From: Sternotherus odoratus
Lineage: Eukaryota > Chordata > Testudines > Kinosternidae
Length of the DNA stretch: 64,000 bases
NCBI GenBank assembly: GCA_032164245.1
Contig: JAVMKO010000001.1
Location: forward strand, 162,307,434 to 162,371,433
Direction of reading: 5' to 3'
Numbering within the stretch: the stretch's first letter is position 1; each line of letters starts with the position of its first letter. Positions 9,346-19,250 of this stretch are shown here, in pieces. Position numbers and translations under genes: made by a program. Under the pieces are notes generated by a model. That model was not told the DNA's origin. It ran no database searches and worked only from the letters and a program-made list of their open reading frames with translations.

Positions 9346-11622
9346 CAGACTAAATGAAAAATATTCCTGGGAGGTCAGGGGAAAACGATGTCTGTTACTT
9401 AGATTTATGCAAATAGTTAGCAACCAATCCTTCAAGGACTGTAATTAGTGAGTTCAGCTTTGCAGGCAAAGTGTAGTAAATTAAGAAATAAGTGCACAAA
9501 AACAAATAAGGTCAGAGCTGCTGAAAGAATCTGGCTGAAAAATGTCACTTAAAAAAAATTGAAGAAAAAAAGGAAGTTAAAAGGAGCTTTTTCACAAACT
9601 GCCATTGCACAGCTCAATAGGGACTAAATAGTGGGGGGTAATGCAAGTAATAAAGTATTAAAAAGTCAAATTAATAAAGTGTTTGAAAAATTAGTGTTGG
9701 AAAAAAGAATGCTTGGTTTAATAATGGAACCCACTCAACCCATTTCTGCTCACATGGCATTATCAAAAGTTCTACCAACTGGAGGACTTAGAGCTAGGAG
9801 GCCACGCTGCAGAGGGTGACATCACTGAAATTATGATTGACGATTTTTACCTTTCTATCACTAACTTGCCCATGGAATTACGCATGTTCCCAGACTGCGT
9901 CTGCAAGGGGGCTAGTGAAGTGGAGAGTGGAAAAACACTCCCAGCCAGCAAAACAAAGGAGCCAGGTGTTGGAAGGGAGACAACTCTAGAGAAACACTGA
10001 GAGAGGAATATGAAGCTTTAGGCAGCAGTGGGGAAGAGATGGGCAGGCTTTCATAGCAGGAAAGTCTTGTTTAATTGAGGGACTGACCGGAAAAACCTAG
10101 CTGACCTAGAAGGCGGCTCCATGTTTCTTAAGAGAAATCATGAGCTGTAGTAGGGAAAAATTCCTGAAAATTCTGCCCAAGCCCTAAGACCGCTTTAGAG
10201 TTCTGAGGAACATACGGCAATGAAATGTACGTGATGTATTTGTTTTGTTTAGATCTGCATATCACTCATGCTGTTACGTGAGTCTGTACATATGTTAGCT
10301 TTCACTGTTACGCGCCCCCAAAAAGACTAACTGTAAAGCCAAGCGCCCATGTGGCTAGAGTTCTCACACACCGTGTGCAGCGGAAGAGTAAGGGGGCCAG
10401 TACTGTACCAGTGGTCGAGCAATTGAACCGTGGGATCCCAGCTCTGCGAAGTGGGTGCTAGACAAATTATCAGCACCATGAGAGTTTGCCTACAGACATC
10501 AAGCCAATGGCAGTGCTTGGACACTCTTCAGTCTCCACAGGCTTAAAACAAGATGGATCCCTTTATGGCAGTCTGGTGGAGCTCAGCTAGATTTGTCACA
10601 CGTGGCTCCAGAAGCAACCATGATTCCTAGAACTGTCGTGAGGTAGAAATGGCCCTGACAATAGCACTACTTGCTAGCTGCTCTCCATCCAGATTTGTCA
10701 GCCATGAAACCAAGCAGTGGTGACTTCTTAATTGAATTAATCCTGGTTTTAACATTGGGCTTGCCAGTTTTTGGTGAAGTTCTAGCTTGGAGTCTGGCTG
10801 TAGAGATATGATTCAGTTGTGGCTTTGCCCTGGTTTTATTCTTTGCAGCTGATTTGAGCTCCAGTCCTGCAAGTCACCCACATAGGGCAGCTTGCAGGAT
10901 TGAGTCCTCAGAGAGGAAATATGTTTGGGTCTAGGTAGAAGAAACCAACTAAGTTACTGAATTAACCTGTCCCTGAACCTTGGCTGAGTGATTCTTACTC
11001 AGTACAGTTCATCAAGGACTGGTCAGTCCCTGCTTCTGCAGGTGTGCACAGGACCATATTTGTTTTTATACTTGTCTTCCTTTGAAAGATAGAAATCAGT
11101 TGATTAAGGAAGCGCTAATCTCTAATTGACACAAAACTGGCTCACCAGCTTGTTGAAGATCAATTTCTTGACTCAGAAGTTCAACGGAGATTTTTAAGAA
11201 CCCTAAACTGAACAGAACATATATAAATTTTCATTAAGAAACTGAAAAGAGAAGTTTAGATATGAATTACCAAGGAAGATAGAATCAGAGAGGTAGCCGT
11301 GTTACCAAGGAAGATAGATGAGTCACCCTTCTTAGGAAGGTTCAAGAAGAGGTCAGACAAAACGCTTTGGGGAGACATAGCACAGAGGAAATCCTGCATC
11401 TGTCAAGGCAGCTGGACTACATCACAGAGTGGTTCTCATCCCTACTATCTTTCTATCCCATGTTTATTTTCACCATACACTTCTGATGAGGTTGCTGATG
11501 ACTCTTCAGCCGTTGCTTTGTACTGTTTTGCTGTATTTAATCTTATAAGAACATAACATAGCAAAATTGGAACTCTCTAACCATTATCATTATTATTTGT
11601 AGGATAGTAGTGCGTAAAGGTC
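9346..11622. other. No gene recognised
   Basis: No conserved frame, RNA gene or clear full element. A 17-base scrap of the fold-back element end (AATCAGAGAGGTAGCCG) is at about 11283-11299. Confidence 0.5.
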
Positions 11623-11635
11623 TCAACTAAAATGG

Positions 11636-12016
11636 GTTTAAGATTAGCAGCCGTGTTAATCTGTATCCATAAATAAGATGAAGACTTTGTAGCACCTTAG
11701 AGACTAACCAGTTTATTTCAGCATAAGCTTTCGTAGGCTATAGCCCACTTCATTGGCTGCATAGAATGGAACAGAAGTAAGATGCATTTATACACACAGA
11801 AAGCAAAAAAAAAAGAAAAAAAAAAGATGTACATTTGTTAACAGCCTCTTAGAACTGATATGCTAATATACAACTTTTTCTTTCTTTCTGTGTGTATAAA
11901 TGCATCTTGCTTCTGTTCTATTCTATGCAGCCGATGAAGTGGGCTATAGCCCACGAAAGCTTATGCTGAAATAAACTGGTTAGTCTCTAAGGTGCTACAA
12001 AGTCTTCCTCGTCTTA
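11636..12016. mobile_element. Penelope-related fold-back element A
   Basis: Two arms of about 140-160 bp in inverted orientation (about 11641-11800 and 11880-12016) surround a short A-rich centre. The element is flanked by a 13-bp duplication with one mismatch (TCAACTAAAATGG at 11623-11635; TCAACTAAGATGG at 12017-12029). The right arm carries a hammerhead-like core: CCGATGA (11931-11937), a GTGGGC/GCCCAC stem, then GAAA (11955-11958). Confidence 0.8.
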
Positions 12017-12029
12017 TCAACTAAGATGG

Positions 12030-13370
12030 AGGCCTCATTGTGGTGCGTACTACACAAATACACTGTAAGAGACAATCACTGCCCTAAAGATCTTATCTAA
12101 ATAGCCTGGACAGACAAAGGGTGGGAGAAAGGAAGGATTCTCATCCCCTTTTTACAGAACTGAAATGTAGAAAATGTAGAAAAGTTCATTCCAGGTTAAA
12201 CACAAAACTCAGTTCTCCTGAGTTCCAGTCCAGTGCTTTAGCCATAAAACTGCCCTGTGCTCACCATCCTGGTTGCTATTGTTGGAACTCGGACACTATT
12301 GGCCAGGGCTATATTTCATCTGGTAACTGGCATTGGGTTTTCTGGTGTTCTTGAATTGGTCTAACTCTCTCTTTAAAAAACACACCCCAGTTTCTTGTTC
12401 TGAGAATGTATTGATACATCGTAGTCCTATATGGGGTTCTGTAGTTCCAAAGGACTACATTTAAAGAGACACTATCAAGATCATGACTATAGTTTAAAAA
12501 AATCTTAACTATTTTACTAATATGCTTAAAGTTTTCTTTCACCAGATAAAATGTTACCATCCAAATACCAACAACTATTTTAAAAAAATTAAAAAGTGAG
12601 CACAGAATTTAGCAAGTCTTGCATAATTATGAATCAGTTTTGAAAACTTTTAGTTAGCCTGTCCCAGAACTTGATTCAGGTTCTGATGGGGGGGGGGGGA
12701 GGGGTCTCCAACATGAAGCCTGATCCTATGAGGTGTTGTGTATGCTAAATTCTCTTTGAAGCCAACAACAGTTAAGTTACTCTGTACCCTCCAGGACTGA
12801 GCCCATAGTCCTGATAGCACAGTTTATTATCTCTGGTGCATTCTCTAAAATGGCTCCTTGAAGGGCAGTGTTAGGACGGTGTCAGCTTTAAAAGTTGCAT
12901 CCCTAACACTGGGACATGGCTTTCAAAACTGGCTCAGCTTTCTATTAGTGCAGCGCAAGCAATGCTGTTTCACTAAAACGAGAACATCTCTGGGTTATTC
13001 TTGCCCAGTGGTCAGGATAATCTCTGTTAGTTTGGCTCTTGTGCTTTTGTTATTACTTGTCCACCTGTTATGTGGTGTTTGCTTCTATGCCCTCGGACTA
13101 AGTAGATTCAAAGAGATGGGGTCCTTTTTGTAGTAAGGAGTGTTATGCCTACAAATATATTTTCCTTGTAAATACATGCTTATCGTTCACCCACGAGGTA
13201 CTAGAACCTATCAAATTCCTAAAGTTAGTGTTGCGGTTGCTCATGGTGGTAGTGCTGCATTTGATCCTATGTTACCGTTCATTTGGGATTTAGAACAGAC
13301 AGGGAAAGCAGGCAAACCATTTCATGGTACTGTCTGTGTATTTAGACACCTGACAGTAATTTAATATTCA
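12030..13370. other. No gene recognised
   Basis: No conserved coding frame. A run of G is at about 12688-12701. Short open frames here lack codon or motif support. Confidence 0.45.
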
Positions 13371-13525
13371 TGTATGCAGTGTTGTTGCAGCAACGTTGGT
13401 CCTAGGATATTAGAGAGAGGGGGGATGGGTGAGGTAATATCTTTTACTGGCCCAACTTCTCTTGGTGACAGAGACAAGCTTCTTAGCTCACAGAGAGCTC
13501 TTCTTCACATCTGGGAAGTGTACTC
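13371..13525 (-). mobile_element. Second Penelope-type terminal repeat fragment (degraded)
   Basis: Minus-strand reading gives TGAAGA, a stem AGAGCTC/GAGCT, then a degraded GAAA-like box and GCTTGTCTC, followed by the AGATATTACCTCACC block. This is the layout of a widespread vertebrate repeat end that resembles a hammerhead ribozyme. Confidence 0.55.
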
Positions 13526-13531
13526 ATGAAG

Positions 13532-13802
13532 CCTCGTCTACATTATAGACCTATATCAGTATATTACATTGCTCAGAGATGTGAAAAATCTACAGCCCGA
13601 GTAACGTAGTTATAGTGACCTAACCCCCGTGTAGACAGCACTATGTCAATGGGAGAGCTTCTCCCATTGATATAACTCCTGTCTCCTGGGGAAGTTGATT
13701 AACTATGCTGACAGGCGAAGCTCTGCCATCAGTGTAGTAGCCTTTTCACTAAAGCGCTACAGTGGCACAGCCGGAGCACTGTACATGAAGACAAGCCCTC
13801 AG
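13532..13802. mobile_element. MITE-like repeat
   Basis: Ends resemble CTCGTCTACAT and ATGAAGACAAGCCCT. The interior GTAACGTAGTTATAGTGACC...GTGTAGAC blocks recur in part at 31150-31215 and 52680-52815, so this is a dispersed non-autonomous family. Confidence 0.55.
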
Positions 13803-13922
13803 AGTGTCACAGCTAAATACAAGGTGGAACAGATTCTTTGGCATAAGTAGTTAGCACATATTTCAAGGGACTACTGAAGGAAGGTGAATGGTGAGGGCTG
13901 TATAAGTTAATTACCTATAGGG

Positions 13923-14124
13923 CCTGTCTTCACTAAAGTGGGGAGGGATCGATCTTTTGGTGATCAATTTATTGCGTCTCGTCAAGACACAATACATCAA
14001 TCGCCAGCGGTACCCGTTGACTCCGGAACTCCAGCCAAAAGGCGCAAGCTGGATTCGATGGGGGAGCGCGCTGCCGCGAGGACAGCAGATAAGTCGGCTG
14101 TAGATACACCAAATTCAGCTACAT
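13923..14124. mobile_element. MITE (GGGC-TGTCTTCACTA family) copy 1, left half
   Basis: Left half of a MITE also found at 39229-39523 and, inverted, at 63661-63931. Its right half is 17083-17143. The autonomous hAT element (14125-17074) inserted in its palindromic centre. ATA trinucleotides abut both outer ends. Confidence 0.75.
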
Positions 14125-14194
14125 CAGTGCTCCCCAACCGGTGTGCCGCGGCACACTGGTGTGCCGTGAGGCCATGCCAAGTGTGCCGCGGCAA

Positions 14195-14795
14195 AAGCTC
14201 TGACCGCGAGGCTGGGGGGCGGGGGAGGCGGTGTGGCGCGGCGCTGCTCTGACCGCGAGGCTGGGGGGCGGGGGAGGCGGTGTGGCGCGGCGCTGCTCTG
14301 ACCGCAAGGCTGGGGGGCGTGTCGCTCTTCTCCTTCCCTCGCTGGAGTCGGGTCACAGCAGCGTGACCCAGCGAACAAGTAAGCGTGGGGGGGGGAAGCG
14401 GTGTGCAAGGGGGTGTTGGGGGGAGGCTGGGCTGGGAGCGGGGGTAAGCAGTGTGCAAGGGGGCATTGGGGGGAGGCTGGGCTGGGAGCGGGGGTAAGCG
14501 GTGTGGGGGAGAGACCGGGCTGGGTGAGTCAGTTGGGGGGGGGGGTTGGAGGAAAGGAGGTTTGGGGGGGAGAGACCTGGCTGGGTGGGTCAGTTGGGGG
14601 GTTGGAGGAAAGGAGGTTTGGGGGGGGGGAGAGACCGGGCTGGGTGGGTCATTTGGGGGGTGGGTGGGAGGGAAGGAGGTTTGGGGGGGAGAGACCGGGC
14701 TGAGTGGGTCAGTTGGGGGGGGGTGGGAGGGAAGGAGGTTTTGGGGGGAGAGACCGGGCTGAGTGGGTCAGTTGGGGGGGATGGGGGGGTGGGAG
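14195..14795. repeat. Three successive minisatellites in the hAT 5' region
   Basis: About 49-bp units (GCTCTGACCGCGAGGCTGG...) at 14195-14330, about 50-bp units (GTGTGCAAGGGGG...) at 14400-14510, and about 60-bp units (GAGACCGGGCTGGGTGGGTC...) about five times at 14510-14780. All are strongly G-rich on the + strand. Frames across them are artefacts. Confidence 0.85.
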
Positions 14796-14955
14796 TTGAA
14801 TTCAGTCTTAAAATATATTGTATGGCTCTTACTGAAATAAATTTCCAAATATTTTGCTTTCATGGCTCTCTGAGTCAAAAAGGTTCCCGACCCCTGGCGT
14901 AGTTAAACTTAGAAAATCGGTATATGAATTATATTTATTTTGTACGGCTTCAAAT

Positions 14956-16815
14956 ATGGACAAGTTTTTGCTAAAAAAACGCCCAACTTCACCGACAATT
15001 GATGATGAAACCAGCACGAGCGATATTGCAAAAAAACAGAAGATTACGAAAAGGCAGTACAACGAAGAATATATTCGATATGGATTTTCGTGGTGTGGTG
15101 AAGAAACGGCTCCAAAACCAGAATGCGTAATTTGCAGGGAAAAGCTGTCTAACGAGGCAATGGTTCCAAGTAAACTGATTCGTCATCTAAAATCGAAACA
15201 TCCTAGTTGCGCCAACAAGAACATACAATATTTTCAACGGCTTTTGAGTCAAAATGCTAAACAGATACAATTTATGAAGTCATCAGTCACAGTTTCTGAC
15301 AAAGCGTTAGAAGCTAGTTTTTCTATTGCAAATTTAATTGCACGTCAGAAAAAAGCACATACAATTGGCGAAACCCTCATTAAACCAGCATGCATGGAAA
15401 TCATTCAAATAATGTTTGGACCTGGTGCAGTTAAGGAAGTAGAAAATGTTCCGTTGTCAGGTAATACTGTAAAAAGACGTATTGACGATATGTCTAGCGA
15501 TATTCTGAAAACAGTAATTACCAAATTAAAAGCAGCTGGAAATTTTTCACTCCAAATTGATGAAACAACTGATATTAAGAACCAAGCACAGCTAATTTGT
15601 ATTGTCCGTTTCGTTGATGAGGGCGCTATAAAAGAGCATTATTTATTTTGCAAAGTGCTTCCAGAGCGGACTACCGGTGAGGCAATTTTTCGTGCTACAA
15701 ATGATTTCTTCGATACTTATGACATTAAATGGAGTAATTGCATAAGTGTTTGTACGGATGGCGCCGTCGCAATGATGGGCAATAAAAAAGGTTTTGTCTC
15801 ATGTGTAAAACAACAAAATGCGGAAATACAAATTACCCATTGCTGCATACATCGAGAAGCGTTGATGGCGAAAAACTTGCCAGATGAACTATTGCAAATG
15901 ATGAACGAATGCGTGAAAATCATAAACCTCATTAAAACAAGGGCCCTGAATACGCGAATTTTTGAAATACTCTGCGAAGAAATGGGATCAGAATATCAGT
16001 CATTATTGTTTTACACTGAAATACGTTGGCTATCCCGAGGAAAAGTTCTGGCAAGATTATTTGAGCTTCGCAACGAGGTGAGCCATTTTTTATTGAAGCA
16101 AAACATGTTCGAACTACACCAGCTCCTCGAGGATGATCACTGGATTACAAAACTAGCATACATGGCTGACATATTCGAGCACCTGAATGAACTCAATAAA
16201 AGGATGCAAGATCGGAATGAAAATGTATTAACGTGCTCTGACAAATTAAATGGATTCAAAGAGAAACTGGAACTTTGGCAAACGGAGTTAGGACGTGGAT
16301 CACTAGAAATGTACAAAAGAACAAACCAGATTAAAATTGAAAATAATAAGCAGTTCATAATAAATTTAGCTCAACGACATTTAACATTGCTCTTAGAGAA
16401 GTTTGATCATTACTTTCATACAATCAATACGGAGCAATACGATTGGGTTCGAAATCCTTTTGCAACGATTGCCAAAAATTCTACCGAAGTACTTTCCCTT
16501 CAGATTCGAGAGGACTTTCTTGAATTGAGGAATGACGGGTCATTAAAAATAAAATTCGCTCAAGTTCCGTTGGATGTGTTCTGGATTGGGATTGAGGAAG
16601 AATATCCCCATATCTCCAAGAAGGCTGTCGAAATTCTGTTACCATTTGCAACCACATATATATGTGAACAAAGTTTTTCAGCGTTAGTCTAAATAAAAAA
16701 TGACAAGCGGTCATGCTTGAAGGGCATTGATCAAGAACTTCGGGTTGCTCTGTCCAGTATTAAACCGAACATCAAATCTCTGTGTTCATTAAAACAAGCG
16801 CAGGTGTCGCATTAG
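14956..16815 (+). pseudogene. hAT (Charlie/ZBED5-like) transposase with one premature stop
   Basis: The frame opens at ATG 14956 (MDKFL...), chosen because it matches the usual start of this family; an upstream in-frame ATG at 14854 lies in leader sequence. It runs 578 codons to TAA at 16690-16692, then stays open in frame for 40 codons to TAG 16813-16815. A BED zinc finger has C57, C60, H77 and H82. The RNase H-like core shows D202 (QIDETTD) and D268 (CTDGA), with the hAT C-x2-H motif at 296-299. The C-terminal dimerisation motif CEQSFSAL is at about 570-577. The enzyme would cut and paste DNA flanked by the element's inverted repeats. A single nonsense change removes about 41 C-terminal residues. 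It resembles the hAT proteins that gave rise to vertebrate ZBED and SCAND3-type genes, but its intact terminal repeats argue for a transposon rather than a host gene. Confidence 0.93.
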
Positions 16816-17082
16816 TTATAAGTTGTTAGAGAACAGTTAGAATATAGAGTTATGAATTGATGGATGTGTTACAAGTACCTACCTAATTATCAAATAAAAT
16901 AATAAATCAAGTAATTCTGTTATGCCCAGTTTGACATTCCTATACTATTATACTCTTCAAAACGATATTTTGAAGATTATATTTGTTTTTTATCCAATTT
17001 TTGTATGTGGTGTGCCGTGGAATTTTGGGAGAGGCTATGGTGTGCCGAGGGTGACAAAAGGTTGGGGAGCACTGAGCTACAT

Positions 17083-17143
17083 CATTAACGTAGCTGAATT
17101 TGCATATCTACAGCCAAACCCCCCCCCCCAGTGAAGACCAGCC
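17083..17143. mobile_element. MITE copy 1, right half
   Basis: Right half of the MITE split by the hAT element. It restarts with the second half of the centre palindrome (CATTAACGTAGCTG) and ends AGTGAAGACCAGCCC. Confidence 0.75.
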
Positions 17144-17145
17144 CA

Positions 17146-18370
17146 TAGACAGATAGACTTGTGTCTCAGCAAAACCTTGTTTTTTTCCCTCTTACTCAAG
17201 CAATGCCTATTATTCACTATTATTGTTGGTGTTTATTCTGAAGAGCATTATGCCTCTACTCAATGGATGTACCAATAAACCTAACAGGTGCAGTCTAAAT
17301 GGGTTTTATTAAAGTTGATGATGATGCTAGAAGTACACTAAGGCTGCAAAAGACAGATTCCTGCCCTGTGAATTTTATTTTTGAATAATTATTTTTATTA
17401 CAATTATCAATATAGTATCTGAGTTGGGAGGAATTCTGGTTTTCAAAATTACCCAATGTTTGTATAAATTTACTATCATAGGTGTTGGAAATAGGTGTGT
17501 GGGGGTGCTGCTGCTGCATCCCCTTACTTGAAGTGATTTTCTATATCTTATCTATATCTATATAGATATATATGCACACACAAGGTTTACATTTCGGTTA
17601 AGTGGCTTTTAACACTCCCATTATAAAAATTGTTCCAGAACCCTTGTTTACTGTTGGTGTGTAATCAATAACATTAGCGAAGGTGTGTGGTTAGAATATA
17701 ACCACGTGTTTTGCAGTGTACCATATGCAACTAGTGAAAGCAAAGGGACTTTTTAACCACCTGATACAAGATTTTCTCACTTAAACCACAACTATATACA
17801 CAATACTGCACACTCCTCTGTAAGCTTATACGACGTGTGGTCATGATAACCGGAGCATGTGTGTCTATTTCTCAAACCATAGAATAAGCATAGAACTACT
17901 AAATAAATTGCATGTAGTTGAAACTTTTGGCATCCTCCTTCATACTGCTTCTATTAAATCAGGTTCATTTATAGCATTCCAGATTGTTCAAAAGTTTGGT
18001 TTTCTGCCCGTTTAAATGAAAAAATTCTACCCCTATCAAAGGTAGCCCTGCAATGGATTTTGCACACCACAGCGATGTCAACCACAGAACTGGATCTGCT
18101 AATTGTAGGATTGGGGCCTAAAGTTTTATTCTTCATCCATTATACATTTTATCATCTTACACAGTTATATGGTGTGCTATATATAAAACAATACCTTGTA
18201 AACACTTTGTAATTGACCTTACTATTCAGACTTCCATTCTAGCACCACCTGCTTTCACATATACGATATTATTCATGATTATACTATAATTCTCCATGTG
18301 TGTTTTTTGTCTAAACCTGAACTTTTCTGTAAACCCCGAGCAGAATTCACTCACACATTTTTTTATTGTT
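17146..18370. other. No gene recognised (upstream of the IFNGR2 CpG island)
   Basis: AT-rich with short TA microsatellites near 17545-17572. I found no conserved exon of an upstream neighbour. Confidence 0.45.
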
Positions 18371-18559
18371 TAATAAAAAGAGAGGCAATGTAGTCTAGTG
18401 AACTGGCTGGGAGCCTGGGCCTGAAGAGCTGGAGTTTGGCTGGGGGTGTCTGTAACCCAGGGAGAGGGTTAATTTTAGGCCCTCCAGGAATATTGCACCC
18501 AGGCTTAACAAGCAAAGACCCGGGCAAAAAAGCAGCAGGAGGCCTTGGTGCTGTTCCCC

Positions 18560-19250
18560 ACGGGCAGGGTAATTTCCCCCAAAGGGTTCGGGCCCCTCGG
18601 GCCTGGTTGGTTCAGAACGTGCCGGACGCGGACGAGTAATGAGTGGCCCAGCCCGGCAAGCGGGGTGTGTCCCGTCAGTGACCCCCGGCCTGGGCTGAGG
18701 GCGGCGGTAGCCGGCGCATCAGGAAATACCGCAAGGCCGCGGCTTCTCTCAGCCACCACAGGCCGGGGCGGGGGGGGGCTGTTGTGTAACAGAGACGGGC
18801 GCGGCTTGGGCCCGCCCGCGGGGTTAGTAGGCGGGCGCGCAGCCTCCGCGGGAGCGGCCCGGCCTGCTGGGACTCGCCGCCGTGTCACCGGCCGCGCGGG
18901 GGGTCCCCGGCTTTGCCAAGGAGGCGCCGGACCGAGGAGCCCCGGGGCCCGCTCCCCTCTCCCGCCGCGGCTCCGCCCCGCCCCGCCGGTCCGGGAAGAG
19001 GTGGGACCCGGGCGCTGCGCGCAGCTCCCAGAGACGCGGCCGAGCGGGGACCCGCCCGGGCTCGGAGCCAGCCTGACGGCGCTGGGGCGGCGAGTGAGCG
19101 GCGGAGCCCACCCGGCCATGCCGCGCCCCGGCCCTGCGCCGCTCCTCGGCCTGCTGTTGCTGCTGAACCTGCCCGAGCCCCCTGCCGCAGGTAGGTGCCT
19201 GGAGCCGTGGGGCGCCCCGGGGCTGTGCGGGGGGCGCTGGCCCAGACGAG
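18560..19250 (+). promoter_or_regulatory. IFNGR2: CpG-island promoter of IFNGR2
   Basis: A dense CpG and GC-rich stretch covers the 5' flank and first exon. A tandem Sp1-type GC box (CCGCCCCGCCCCGCC) lies at 18973-18987, about 130 bp before the start codon. No TATA box is evident, as expected for a broadly expressed receptor gene. The transcription start cannot be fixed from sequence alone. Confidence 0.8.
19118..19190 (+). CDS. IFNGR2: IFNGR2 exon 1 (signal peptide)
   Basis: ATG at 19118 in a CCGGCCATGC context starts a 24-residue Leu-rich signal peptide ending PPAA-G. Donor GTAGGT follows at 19191, leaving one base (phase 1). Confidence 0.93.

Larger units (their letters stand above)
14125..17074 (+). 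mobile_element. Nearly complete autonomous hAT transposon
   Basis: 2,950 bp with inverted ends CAGTGCTCCCCAACC and GGTTGGGGAGCACTG, and a perfect 8-bp target duplication AGCTACAT (14117-14124 and 17075-17082). It contains one long AT-rich transposase frame behind a GC-rich tandem-repeat leader. The 8-bp duplication, ends and protein together define hAT. The clean ends suggest a comparatively young insertion. Confidence 0.95.

Noticed and set aside
14231..14902. Gly/Trp-rich frames of about 100 residues
   Set aside because: They are readings of the tandem repeats in the hAT leader.
7036..18370. Exons of an upstream interferon receptor gene such as IFNAR1
   Set aside because: I looked for splice-flanked fibronectin-type or cytoplasmic motifs on the + strand and found none.
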